Source: Euzebya tangerina (lineage in GTDB: Bacteria > Actinomycetota > Nitriliruptoria > Euzebyales > Euzebyaceae). From it: a stretch of DNA of 64,000 nt. This document shows, piece by piece, positions 52,222 through 60,787 of the stretch (position 1 is the stretch's first letter; each line of letters begins with the position of its first letter). Where the stretch lies: positions 1,550,001 to 1,614,000 of the forward strand of contig NZ_PPDK01000001.1 of NCBI RefSeq assembly GCF_003074135.1, in the 5' to 3' direction. A program made the position numbers and the translations under genes. The notes under the pieces were generated by a model. The model was not told where the DNA came from, ran no database searches, and saw nothing but the letters and a program-made list of their open reading frames with translations.

Positions 52222-53538
52222 ATGTCCCGCATCTCGAGCGAACACCCCGTCGTCGTCATCGGAGGTGGACCGATCGGTCTGGCCGCCGGGGCCCACCTGC
52301 GCGGACGAGGCCTGCCGTTCCTGGTCCTGGAGGCCGGTGCGTCCGCCGCCGCAGGCGTGCGGTCGTGGGGCCATGTGCGGCTGTTCTCCCAGTGGAACGA
52401 ACTGGTCGACGATGCCGCCGCGAAGCTCTTGGCTCCGACCGGCTGGTCGGCCCCCGCGGGAGAGGTCTACCCCACCGGCTCGGAGTGGGCGGAGGCATAC
52501 CTGCAGCCACTTGCCGACGGCCTGGGTGACGCCCTCAAGACCAGCTACCGCGTCGTCGCCGTCAGCCGGCAGGGCGCTGACGTGATGAAGGACACCCGGC
52601 GATCAGAGCGTCCGTTCGTCCTGGTCGTCGACACCCCATCGGGTCAGTTCCGGCAGCTGGCGGGTGCGGTGATCGACGCCAGCGGCACGATCCTGACGCC
52701 CAGTCCGCTGGGGGCTGACGGACTGCCCGCGATAGGTGAGCACGACCACGCCGAGCGGGTCACCTCCGGGGTGCCCGACACCGGCAGCGCGGAGATCCGG
52801 TCGCGGCACACCGGTGCCCACACGCTCGTCGTCGGCGCGGGGCACACAGCGATGAACGCACTGCTGAACCTCGCCGCCCTGCGCCAGGGGGACCCGTCGA
52901 CCCGCATCGGCTGGGTGATCCGTGGCGGCAGCGCCGACGCCAACTACGGCGGTGGGAGCGCCGACCAACTGCCGGCCCGAGGCGCGTTGGGACTGCGCGT
53001 GCAGGCCCTGGTCGAGGACGGTGTCATCGAGGTCCACACGGGCTTTGAGACCGCGGAGGTCACCGACGGGCCAGACGGGCGCATGACCATCACGGCTACA
53101 GGTGGCCGCACCATCCCGGACGTCGACCACATCGTGAGGGCAACCGGGTACCGGCCTGACCTGTCGCTCACCGCGGAGTTGCGCCTCGACCTGGACCCGG
53201 GTGTGCAGGCCCCCCGCGCGCTCGCCCCGCTCATCGACCCCAACGTCCACTCGTGTGGCACGGTTCCACCACACGGCGAGGCCGAGCTGGCCCATCCCGA
53301 GCCAGGCTTCTACACCGTCGGGATGAAGAGCTACGGCCGCGCGCCGACCTTCCTCGCGGTCACGGGCTTCGAGCAGGTCCGGTCCGTGGTGGCGTGGCTC
53401 GACGGCGACGACGAGGCGGCACGAGAGGTGCGGCTGGTCCTGCCCGAGACGGGTGTGTGCGGCGGCAGCGGCCTGAACGAGGAGCTGACCGACGGGCTCC
53501 CGCTCGTCGAGCAGACGGCGGGTGGCGGCTGCTGCTGA
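52222..53538 (+). CDS. FAD/NAD(P)-binding flavoprotein (ArsO-like)
   Basis: The 438-residue protein has an N-terminal FAD motif VVVIGGGPIGLAAGAHL, GAHTLVVGAGHTAMNALLNLA as a second dinucleotide site, and VDHIVRATGYRPDLS near the C-terminus. The tail has a Cys-Gly motif (GVCGGSG) and ends in GGGCC. Flavin-dependent monooxygenase-like proteins (ArsO) occur in ars operons, though their reaction is not settled. A role in arsenical or thiol-arsenic redox is inferred from the ArsR-GNAT gene and the MFS gene that overlaps its stop by one base (TGATG). Confidence 0.83.
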   Translation: MSRISSEHPVVVIGGGPIGLAAGAHLRGRGLPFLVLEAGASAAAGVRSWGHVRLFSQWNELVDDAAAKLLAPTGWSAPAGEVYPTGSEWAEAYLQPLADGLGDALKTSYRVVAVSRQGADVMKDTRRSERPFVLVVDTPSGQFRQLAGAVIDASGTILTPSPLGADGLPAIGEHDHAERVTSGVPDTGSAEIRSRHTGAHTLVVGAGHTAMNALLNLAALRQGDPSTRIGWVIRGGSADANYGGGSADQLPARGALGLRVQALVEDGVIEVHTGFETAEVTDGPDGRMTITATGGRTIPDVDHIVRATGYRPDLSLTAELRLDLDPGVQAPRALAPLIDPNVHSCGTVPPHGEAELAHPEPGFYTVGMKSYGRAPTFLAVTGFEQVRSVVAWLDGDDEAAREVRLVLPETGVCGGSGLNEELTDGLPLVEQTAGGGCC

Positions 53539-54743
53539 TGCGCGTGTCCCCACTCCACCGCACCGTCGGTGGGCTGGGACTGGCCACGATCGTCAGCTAC
53601 GGGGGCTGGTACTACAGCTTCGGCGTGTTGGTCCGTCCCATCGCCGACGACACCGGGTGGACGGTGGCCGAGCTCGGGGCCGCCTACGCCATCGGTCACC
53701 TGCTGGTCGGTGGTGGTTCGGCGCTGGGCGGTCGCCTGCTGGACCGCCGTGGGGGCCGGACCACGTTCGGCTTCGGTGCGGTCCTCGGTGGCGGGATGTT
53801 GGGCGCCGCGGCCGTGGCGCCGACGGTGCTGATGTTCGGGATCTGCTTCGCCGTGGCCGCGGCGGTCGTCGGCGCGACGAGCTCCTACCACATCACCATG
53901 GCGGCGGCTCGTCGTCTGCGACCTGACCGGCCGGCCAAGGCCATCGGCCCGCTCACCATCTACGGGGCGCTGGCCTCGCCGATCTTCCTGCCGCTGACGG
54001 CGGTTCTTGTGGAGGCGTTCGGCTGGCGGGTGGCGCTCGGTGCACTCGCGCTGACCACGGCCTCCGGTCTGGGGATCGCCGCCGTGCTCGCGCCGGACGG
54101 TCGAGCAGCCGACGCCTCTCCGGAAGCCGCTCCGGTCCGGCTATCGACGGCCATCCGCCGGGCTTGGGCCGATCCGGACGCCCGGCTGCTCACGCTGATG
54201 TTCCTGGGCTACGGGTTCGGATCCGGGCTGATCCTGACCTACCAGGTGCCGATCATGGTGGACTTCGGCCTGCCCCTGGCGACCGCCTCGCTGGTGGCCG
54301 GCGGGCGGGGCTTCATGCAGCTGACGGGACGTGTGGGCCTTGACCGCATCGTCACCCGCTTCGGGGTCCGGAGGCCCCTGGCTGTGGCGGCGGGGCTGGC
54401 CACGCTGTCCTGCGCGCTCCTCGTGGGCAGCGGCACCCTCGTCGTCGCCGTGGCGTTCGCCGCCATCGCAGGTGCCAGCATGGGCTCGAACTCACCTCTT
54501 GCCGGCATCCACGCCTCCGGCATCCTGCCCGAGCGGGACCTGGCAGCGCTCATGGGTGCCGTCCACGCCGCGGGTGCGGCGGCGTCGGCAGCCGGGCCGC
54601 TGATCGGCGGTGTGGTCCGGACCGCCACCGGCTCCTACGTCATCGCAATCGCACTGGCAGCCGCGGGCTTCGCCCTGGCCGGCGTCGCGGTGCTCCGGAC
54701 GACGGCCTCAGCGGGTGTCGGTCGGGACCTGACGATCCCCTAG
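53538..54743 (+). CDS. MFS transporter, probable arsenical exporter
   Basis: The 401-residue protein has 12 predicted membrane segments and MFS signatures GRLLDRRGGRTTF (loop 2-3) and GRVGLDRIVTRFGVRRPL (loop 8-9). It is coupled to the flavoprotein gene by a one-base overlap and belongs to the unit controlled by the ArsR-like sites. MFS pumps such as ArsK or ArsJ export trivalent or organic arsenicals; the specific substrate is not visible in the sequence. Confidence 0.85.
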   Translation: MRVSPLHRTVGGLGLATIVSYGGWYYSFGVLVRPIADDTGWTVAELGAAYAIGHLLVGGGSALGGRLLDRRGGRTTFGFGAVLGGGMLGAAAVAPTVLMFGICFAVAAAVVGATSSYHITMAAARRLRPDRPAKAIGPLTIYGALASPIFLPLTAVLVEAFGWRVALGALALTTASGLGIAAVLAPDGRAADASPEAAPVRLSTAIRRAWADPDARLLTLMFLGYGFGSGLILTYQVPIMVDFGLPLATASLVAGGRGFMQLTGRVGLDRIVTRFGVRRPLAVAAGLATLSCALLVGSGTLVVAVAFAAIAGASMGSNSPLAGIHASGILPERDLAALMGAVHAAGAAASAAGPLIGGVVRTATGSYVIAIALAAAGFALAGVAVLRTTASAGVGRDLTIP

Positions 54744-54753
54744 GTGCATCGAC

Positions 54754-56013
54754 CTAGGAGCGGGCCAGGCGCCGGAGGTCGACGGTGGGGTCGGCGGCTT
54801 GCTCGGCGGTCAGGGATGCTCTCGCTCCGATCGCGGCCTGCGCCCCCTTGATGATCCGGCCGACCGCCCGTCCACGGGAGATCCCGGCGGCGGCCACGAT
54901 CCGACCGTCTGCCAGACCGATCGACACGAGTGCGTCCTCCAGCCTGGCGGGATCGCCGCGGTCGACCCACGTGTCCACGTGGTCTGGCCAGCCGGTCGCC
55001 TGGACGGTGAGGTCGTACTGGTCCGACCAGGACCAGGGGACCTGCTCGTACGGGCTTGCGTTGCCGGCCAGGGCGGCGGCAGCGTGCTGCCCCATGGCCA
55101 TGGCGTCGGTGTAGGACTCGGTCCGCACCGATGAGCCGTCCGCCGCCCGGACCCGGGCGACATCCCCGATGGCCAGGATGTCCGGGTGGGAGGTCCGGAG
55201 CTGGTCGTCCACCAACACGCCGTCGTTCACCGCCAGCCCCGCAGCCTCGGCCAGCGCGGACCGGGGACGGGCCCCGGTGGCGATCAGGACGTGCTCGCAG
55301 GCCACCAGCGTCGTCTCGGCCCCCGCGTGGTCCCGGCCGGTCACCCGCAGCCGCCCATGGTGCGCCTCGATGGTCTTCGGCTGCACCGCGAGACGGACGT
55401 CGACACCGGCAGCCCGGTGCTCCTCGAGCAGGGGGGCGACCACGGCAGGTGGCAGCACCCGGGCCATGGGTCTCGGCGTTGCCTCCAGGACGGTCACGCG
55501 GCAGCCGCGCTCAGTCGCGACCGCTGCGACCTCGAGGCCGATCACGCCCCCGCCGACGATCGCCAGATCGGTGCTGCCCTCGCCGAATCGGCGACGAAGC
55601 GCCACAGCATCCGCGGCGCGGCGGAGCACGGAGACCCCCGGCAGCGCCGCCCCCTCGATGGGTGGGACCCACGGCTCCGCCCCGGTTGCCAGGACGAGTG
55701 TCCCGAAGCCCACCGGCGATCCGTTCGCCAACTCCACGACGTGACGGTCAGGGTCGATTCGGTCCACGCGAGTCCCGGTTCGCGTGACCGGCCCGACCGC
55801 GTCGGCGAACAGCGGCGGCGGTGTCGCCGACGGGTCGGCCAGCATCCCCTTGGACACCACCGTCCGGTCGTACGGCGGCAGGTCCTCCTCGGTCAGGAGC
55901 ACGACCGAGCGGGCGAAGCCACCTGTGACCAGGCGCATGACCATCGTGGCGGCGGCGGGTCCACCACCGACGACCACGACGTCGTGGTGGTCGGCGTCAC
56001 GTGCGCCGCTCAA
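54754..56013 (-). CDS. Ferredoxin reductase-type FAD oxidoreductase (BphA4/HcaD-like)
   Basis: The 419-residue protein has VVVVGGGPAAATMVMRL (FAD), LPPYDRTVVSKGML, TLVLATGAEPWVPP, LAIVGGGVIGLEVAAVATERGC (NAD), ILAIGDVAR, and a C-terminal reductase domain with PWSWSDQYDLTVQATGW. This family passes electrons from NAD(P)H to a Rieske or [2Fe-2S] ferredoxin; a Rieske ferredoxin gene lies at 56787. The TTG start at 56013 overlaps the stop of the SDR gene (TTGA), so the two are coupled. Confidence 0.87.
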   Translation of the reverse strand: MSGARDADHHDVVVVGGGPAAATMVMRLVTGGFARSVVLLTEEDLPPYDRTVVSKGMLADPSATPPPLFADAVGPVTRTGTRVDRIDPDRHVVELANGSPVGFGTLVLATGAEPWVPPIEGAALPGVSVLRRAADAVALRRRFGEGSTDLAIVGGGVIGLEVAAVATERGCRVTVLEATPRPMARVLPPAVVAPLLEEHRAAGVDVRLAVQPKTIEAHHGRLRVTGRDHAGAETTLVACEHVLIATGARPRSALAEAAGLAVNDGVLVDDQLRTSHPDILAIGDVARVRAADGSSVRTESYTDAMAMGQHAAAALAGNASPYEQVPWSWSDQYDLTVQATGWPDHVDTWVDRGDPARLEDALVSIGLADGRIVAAAGISRGRAVGRIIKGAQAAIGARASLTAEQAADPTVDLRRLARS

Positions 56014-56729
56014 CTGGTGGCCGCCCCGTCCACGGCGATCGTGGCTCCCGAGACGTAGGAGGCCGCGTCGGAGAGCAGGAAGACGATCACCTCCGCGATC
56101 TCGCCCGGCTCGGCCCACCGGCCGAGCGGGATCGTCCGCGTCACGCGCTCGGCCGCTGCTTCGTCCACCTCGCCGACCATCGGCGTTCGGGTGCCGCCGG
56201 GGCACACGGCGTTGATCCGCACACCGGCGGGCCCGTACTCGCGGGCGGTCGATCGCGTGTAGGACAGCACCGCCGCCTTCGACGCCGCGTAGGGCGCCAA
56301 CCCTGGGCGGCCACCGAACGCCGCGTTGGAGGCGACGTTGACGATGCTGCCCTGGCCGGCCTGCACCATGTGCGGCAGGACCGACTGCATCGTCGTCACG
56401 ACTGCATGGGTGTTGACCGCGGTGGTGAGGTCGATGGCCTCGGGCGGCTGATCAACCAGCTTCGGTCCGGCCGAGCCCAACGTGCCAGCGCAGTTGACCA
56501 GGCCGTCGATGCGGTCGAACACCGCCATCGCGCCCGTCAACGTCCGCGCGACCGCCTCTCGATCGGTCACGTCGACCACGGCGGAGCGATGCGGTTTGGG
56601 TGCCTCGCTGTCGGCCCGGTCCCACGAGATCGTGGTCGCACCCCGTTGACGGAGCAGCTCCACCGTGGCCTGCCCGATGCCGGAGGCACCACCGGTCACC
56701 AGCACCACACGATCGCTCCACTCGCTCAC
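56010..56729 (-). CDS. SDR oxidoreductase (FabG/cis-diol dehydrogenase-like)
   Basis: The 239-residue classical SDR has VVLVTGGASGIGQATVELL, a VNCAGTLG loop, a catalytic YAASKAA motif, and VRINAVCPGGTRTPM, ending in ASYVSGATIAVDGAATS. It probably oxidises an alcohol or dihydrodiol with NAD. It is coupled to the ferredoxin reductase gene and divergent from the ferredoxin gene, in a set that resembles a ring-hydroxylating dioxygenase system without its terminal oxygenase. Confidence 0.88.
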   Translation of the reverse strand: MSEWSDRVVLVTGGASGIGQATVELLRQRGATTISWDRADSEAPKPHRSAVVDVTDREAVARTLTGAMAVFDRIDGLVNCAGTLGSAGPKLVDQPPEAIDLTTAVNTHAVVTTMQSVLPHMVQAGQGSIVNVASNAAFGGRPGLAPYAASKAAVLSYTRSTAREYGPAGVRINAVCPGGTRTPMVGEVDEAAAERVTRTIPLGRWAEPGEIAEVIVFLLSDAASYVSGATIAVDGAATS

Positions 56730-56748
56730 CGGGCACCTCCGCTGTACG

Positions 56749-56762
56749 TTACTGAACAGTCA
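56749..56762 (+). promoter_or_regulatory. Candidate TetR operator, copy 2
   Basis: TTACTGAACAGTCA lies in the 57-base divergent promoter between the SDR and ferredoxin genes. It matches the site at 47264 at 11 of 14 positions, and also contains the perfect palindrome ACTGA-ACAG-TCAGT (56751-56764). The TetR gene is second in the rightward unit, so autoregulation is expected. Confidence 0.5.
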
Positions 56763-56786
56763 GTCAGTGACCGGACAGGAGTCGGG

Positions 56787-57119
56787 ATGGAGCGCACAAG
56801 CGACACACACCACCGCGTCGAAGGCGGTGCCGGCATGGCGCCGGGCGACGTCAGACTGCTCGAGGTCGGCGTCCACCGCATCTGCCTGGCTCGCACCGAG
56901 GCCGGTGAGGTCTTTGCCGTCGACGACACCTGCACCCACGAGGACGAGCCGCTCTCCGAGGGATGGGTCGAGGGTGACTGCATCGAGTGCCCGGCCCACA
57001 ACTCGACCTTCGACCTGCGCACCGGAGAGGCGCTGATGCTCCCCGCGGTCGATCCGGTGCGGACGTACCCGGTCACGGTCGACGGTGACGACCTGGTCGT
57101 CGAGCTGCCGGGGGCGTGA
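56787..57119 (+). CDS. Rieske-type ferredoxin (non-heme oxygenase component)
   Basis: The 110-residue protein is a single Rieske domain with Cys49-Thr-His51 and Cys68-Pro-Ala-His71. It has the length of BphF-like ferredoxins that feed ring-hydroxylating oxygenases. AGGAG precedes ATG 56787. Its reductase is encoded divergently at 54754; no oxygenase alpha or beta subunit is found in the window. It overlaps the TetR gene by 4 bases. Confidence 0.9.
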   Translation: MERTSDTHHRVEGGAGMAPGDVRLLEVGVHRICLARTEAGEVFAVDDTCTHEDEPLSEGWVEGDCIECPAHNSTFDLRTGEALMLPAVDPVRTYPVTVDGDDLVVELPGA

Positions 57120-57718
57120 CCGTGTCCGACGAGGGTGGGGGTCGCTCGCAACGCAGCGAGCGGGAGCGGCAGATCATCGAGGTGGCGACGTCGCTGTTCC
57201 GGCGGAAGGGCTACCACGTCACCTCCCTCGAGGATCTCGCCGAGGCGATCGGGTTCACGAAACCGGCGATCTACTACTACTTCAACAGCAAGGAGGACAT
57301 CCTCTTCACCATCGTCGACGGGATCGTCGAGCAGGCCCTCGAGCGGACCACCGCCATCGCCGAGGGGGACGGTACGGCCGGCGAGCGCCTGCACCAGCTG
57401 CTGGTCGCGAACACCGGCGTGCTGCTCGAGAACCTGGATGCCAACACCGTCTTCTACAACGAGCGCGGGCTGCTCACCCCTCAGCGCGAGGCGGCGATCC
57501 GGGCACGCGAGCGGGAGTACACCGGCGTCGTCCGGGCGCTGTACGTCCAGGGGGTCGAGGACGGGGAGTTCATCGACATGGACCCGGCGGTGGCGACCGC
57601 GACCCTGCTCGGGGCCTCGATCTGGAGCTACCGCTGGTTCGATCCGGACGGTTCGCTCTCCATCGACGAGATCGCCGTCCAGATCGCCGACCTGCTGCTG
57701 GGTGGGCTGCGCCGCTAG
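57116..57718 (+). CDS. TetR-family transcriptional regulator
   Basis: The 200-residue protein has an N-terminal HTH (IIEVATSLFRRKGYHVTS, IGFTKPAIYYYFNSKEDIL) and a helical ligand-binding domain of the type that often controls acyl-CoA metabolism in actinobacteria. The start may be GTG 57116, overlapping the ferredoxin stop, or GTG 57122. Candidate operators lie before its own unit (56749), between the carboxylase and dehydrogenase (59552) and before the SDR at 47297. An acyl-CoA ligand is likely. Confidence 0.9.
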   Translation: MTVSDEGGGRSQRSERERQIIEVATSLFRRKGYHVTSLEDLAEAIGFTKPAIYYYFNSKEDILFTIVDGIVEQALERTTAIAEGDGTAGERLHQLLVANTGVLLENLDANTVFYNERGLLTPQREAAIRAREREYTGVVRALYVQGVEDGEFIDMDPAVATATLLGASIWSYRWFDPDGSLSIDEIAVQIADLLLGGLRR

Positions 57719-57726
57719 AGAGCCCA

Positions 57727-59529
57727 TCATCCGTCGGTGATCGTGGCCAGGACGGCGCCGCGCTCGACCACGTCGCCCACGGCCAGGCCTACGCCCTGGA
57801 CCGTGCCGTCCCGGTGGGCGGCTACGTGGGTCTCCATCTTCATCGCCTCGAGGACCACGACCAGCTGGCCGGCCGTCACCGCCTCGCCGGGCTCGGCGGC
57901 GTAGGCAACGATCGTGCCCTGCATGGGTGCGCGCACCTCGGGGCCGTCGGTGGCCGCCCGGTCGGCCTCGCGTGCGGTCGTCTCGCCGGTCCGCGCGGCC
58001 CCGGCGACCGCGGCCGGGCTGTCGGCCGTGCCGTACACGCTCACCCAGCGCGGCTGGCCGCCGATCGTCAACCGCACGTCACGCTTGGTTCGGACTGCGG
58101 TTGCGTGTTCCGTCCCGTGGCCGCCGCCCGGCGTCGACGTGGTGGCGCCGTCACCGCCGGGGTGCTGGTGCTCCGGCAGCTCACTCAGGTCCCACTCCCG
58201 CTCGACGGAGGCGGTGCAGTGCGTTGCCTCGGCGAACTGGGGGTGCGTCATGGCCAGTTCGTGGAACGGCGCCGTGGTCGGGACGCCACCCACCACCAGC
58301 TCGTCCAGGGCGCGCGCCATGCGGAGTCGGGCCAGATCGCGGTCGGCCCCCCAGACGATCAGCTTGCCGATCAGCGAGTCGTAGGCCGGCGGGATCTGAT
58401 AGCCGGCCTCGACGCCGGTGTCGAACCGGACCCAGGGGCCGGTGGGGATCCTCAGCTCGGTGATGGTCCCGGGCGAGGGCATGAAGCCGGCGGCCGGCTC
58501 CTCGGCGTTCAGTCGGACCTCGATGGCGTGCCCGGACGTGGTGATGTCGTCCTGGGTGACGGTCATGCCGTCGCCGGCCGCGATGCGGAGCTGTTGGTGG
58601 ACCAGGTCGACGCCGGTCACCAGCTCGGTCACCGGGTGCTCGACCTGCAGCCGGGTGTTCATCTCGAGGAAGTAGAAGGTCTGGCCGTCCTCGTCCAGCA
58701 GGAACTCACAGGTCCCGGCGTTCGTGTATCCCATCTCGCGGGCCACCCGGATGGCGGCTTGACCCATGGCCTCGCGGACCTCCGAGGCGATGCCAGGGGC
58801 TGGGGCCTCCTCCACCAGCTTCTGATGGCGACGCTGCAGTGAGCAGTCACGGTCGCCGAGGTAAATGGTGGTCCCGTCGGCGTCCGCCAGCACCTGGATC
58901 TCGACGTGGCGGGGGCGGGCGAGGTACCGCTCCAGGTAGCACTCCCCGCGCCCGAAGGCGCCGACGGCCTCGCGCTGCGCGGCACCGATCGCCTCCTCCA
59001 TCGCCTCGGGCTTCTGCACCACCTTCAACCCGCGGCCGCCACCGCCGAAGGCGGCCTTCACCGCGACGGGGTAGCCGTGCTGCTCGCTGAAGGCCAGCGC
59101 CTCGTCGGTGCTTCCGACCGGGGAGCGGGTGCCAGGCACGACGGGGACACCGGCAGCGTCTGCGACGGCTCGCGCGGACAGCTTGTCGCCCATCTGCTGG
59201 ATGGCACTCGGTGGCGGACCGACGAAGACCAGTCCGGCGTCGACGACCGCACGAGCGAAGTCGGCGTTCTCGGAGAGGAAGCCGTAGCCGGGGTGGATGG
59301 CTTCCGCTCCGGCCTCGCGCGCGGCGCCGATGATGCGCTCGGGGTGCAGGTAGCTCGCGGCGGGCGGCGTCGGGCCGATGAGGTAGGCGGCGTCGGCTGC
59401 TCGGACGTGGGGGGCGTCGGCGTCGGCCTCGGCGTACACGGCCACCGCGGTCACCCCGAGCTCCTTGCAGGCGCGGATGACGCGGATCGCGATCTCGCCG
59501 CGGTTGGCCACGAGCACCGAGGAGAACAT
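57727..59529 (-). CDS. Acyl-CoA carboxylase alpha subunit (biotin carboxylase + biotin carrier)
   Basis: The 600-residue protein has a complete biotin carboxylase (FSSVLVANRGEIAIRVIRACKELG, AIHPGYGFLSENADFA, KAAFGGGGRGLKVV, EMNTRLQVEHPVTE), a middle domain, and a C-terminal biotinyl domain with the Lys in LEAMKMETHV near residue 570. It carboxylates biotin for the beta subunit at 63112. The ATG at 59529 begins exactly at the conserved N-terminus; the upstream in-frame extension overlaps the operator. Divergent from the dehydrogenase operon. Substrate could be methylcrotonyl-, geranyl- or propionyl-CoA. Confidence 0.93.
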   Translation of the reverse strand: MFSSVLVANRGEIAIRVIRACKELGVTAVAVYAEADADAPHVRAADAAYLIGPTPPAASYLHPERIIGAAREAGAEAIHPGYGFLSENADFARAVVDAGLVFVGPPPSAIQQMGDKLSARAVADAAGVPVVPGTRSPVGSTDEALAFSEQHGYPVAVKAAFGGGGRGLKVVQKPEAMEEAIGAAQREAVGAFGRGECYLERYLARPRHVEIQVLADADGTTIYLGDRDCSLQRRHQKLVEEAPAPGIASEVREAMGQAAIRVAREMGYTNAGTCEFLLDEDGQTFYFLEMNTRLQVEHPVTELVTGVDLVHQQLRIAAGDGMTVTQDDITTSGHAIEVRLNAEEPAAGFMPSPGTITELRIPTGPWVRFDTGVEAGYQIPPAYDSLIGKLIVWGADRDLARLRMARALDELVVGGVPTTAPFHELAMTHPQFAEATHCTASVEREWDLSELPEHQHPGGDGATTSTPGGGHGTEHATAVRTKRDVRLTIGGQPRWVSVYGTADSPAAVAGAARTGETTAREADRAATDGPEVRAPMQGTIVAYAAEPGEAVTAGQLVVVLEAMKMETHVAAHRDGTVQGVGLAVGDVVERGAVLATITDG

Positions 59530-59551
59530 TGCGGCCACGCTATCAGTTGAC

Positions 59552-59565
59552 TTACCATTCGGTAA
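59552..59565 (+). promoter_or_regulatory. Candidate TetR operator, copy 3 (perfect palindrome)
   Basis: TTACC-ATTC-GGTAA is a perfect palindrome with a 4-base spacer, between the divergent carboxylase (start 59529) and acyl-CoA dehydrogenase (start 59639). Its arms match the sites at 47264 and, less well, at 56749. Confidence 0.65.
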
Positions 59566-59638
59566 ACAGTGAATCCGCCGGGTTTCGACCGATTCCGGGT
59601 GCTGCCAGCCGCCACGACCGAGAGCGCGAGAGGAGCCC

Positions 59639-60787
59639 ATGAGCCGCGACGTCTACACCGAGGACCACGAGCTGTATCGCGATAGCGTCCGCCGGTTCGT
59701 CGAGCGGGAGGTGGTGCCGCACTGGGAGCGCTGGGAGGAGCAGGGGCGGGTCGACCGGACGCTGTTCACCGCTGCGGGGGAGGCGGGGATCCTCGGCATC
59801 GCGGCCCCCGAGGACCTGGGCGGCGGAGGGGTCAGCGACTTCCGGTACAACGCCATCCTGTCGGAGTGCCTGGCCGAGGCCGATGTGCTCTCCGCGGGAC
59901 TTGGCCTGTCGCTGCAGGCCGACATCGCGCTGCCGTACTTCCTGCACCACTGCACGCCCGAGCAGGCCAAGCAGTGGATCCCGGGGATCATCTCGGGGGA
60001 GACGATCCTGGCCCTGGCGATGACCGAGCCGGGCGCCGGCTCGGACGTGGCCGGCATCGCCACGACCGCCCGCCGCGACGGCTCGGAGTACGTGGTCAAC
60101 GGCGGCAAGACCTTCATCACCAACGCGCTGAATGCCGATCTGGTGGTGACGGCGGTGAAGACCGATCCCGAGGCGGGGCGGAAGGGCATCAGCCTGCTGG
60201 TCATCCCGTCGGACCTCCCGGGGTTCTCGCGCGGTGAGAAGTTGGCGAAGGTGGGCCAGCACGCGGCGGACACCGCCGAGCTGTTCTTCGACGACGTCCG
60301 CGTGCCCGTCGAGAACCTGCTGGGGGAGGAGGGCCGGGGCTTCTACGCGATGATGGCCCACCTGGCGGAGGAGCGGATGAGCGTCGCCGTCCAGGCCATC
60401 GCCCAGGCGCGGCGGGCCTTCGAGCACACCCTGGCGTACGCGAAGGAGCGGCAGGCGTTCGGCTCGCCGATCGGGTCGTTCCAGCACAACCGCTTCGTGC
60501 TGGCCGAGATGAAGACCGAGATCGACGTGACCCAGGCCTACGTGGACCAGCTGCTCAGCCGGGTGGCGGTGGGGGAGTTGGACGCCACCGATGCCGCGCA
60601 GGCCAAGTGGTGGGCGACGGAGGTGTGTCAGAAGATCGTCGACCGCGGTGTGCAGATGCACGGCGGCTACGGCTACATGACGGAGTATCCGATCGCGCGC
60701 GCGTGGGTCGACAGTCGGATCCAGACCATCTACGCGGGGACGACGGAGATCATGAAAGAGCTGATCGGACGGTCGATGGGGTTATGA
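59639..60787 (+). CDS. Acyl-CoA dehydrogenase, long-chain (LCAD-like)
   Basis: The 382-residue enzyme has LALAMTEPGAGSDVAGIATTARRDG, FITNALNADLVV, AKERQAFGSPIGSFQH and MHGGYGYMTEYPIARAWVDSRIQTIYAGTTEIMKELI. The usual catalytic Glu position in the last motif is Ala (YAGT), but the helix before AKERQAFG reads AFEHTLAY, where LCAD and isovaleryl-CoA dehydrogenases keep their Glu. So it should be active by the LCAD/IVD arrangement. GAGGAG precedes ATG 59639. It leads an operon with the hydroxyacyl-CoA dehydrogenase, hydratase and carboxyltransferase. Confidence 0.92.
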   Translation: MSRDVYTEDHELYRDSVRRFVEREVVPHWERWEEQGRVDRTLFTAAGEAGILGIAAPEDLGGGGVSDFRYNAILSECLAEADVLSAGLGLSLQADIALPYFLHHCTPEQAKQWIPGIISGETILALAMTEPGAGSDVAGIATTARRDGSEYVVNGGKTFITNALNADLVVTAVKTDPEAGRKGISLLVIPSDLPGFSRGEKLAKVGQHAADTAELFFDDVRVPVENLLGEEGRGFYAMMAHLAEERMSVAVQAIAQARRAFEHTLAYAKERQAFGSPIGSFQHNRFVLAEMKTEIDVTQAYVDQLLSRVAVGELDATDAAQAKWWATEVCQKIVDRGVQMHGGYGYMTEYPIARAWVDSRIQTIYAGTTEIMKELIGRSMGL

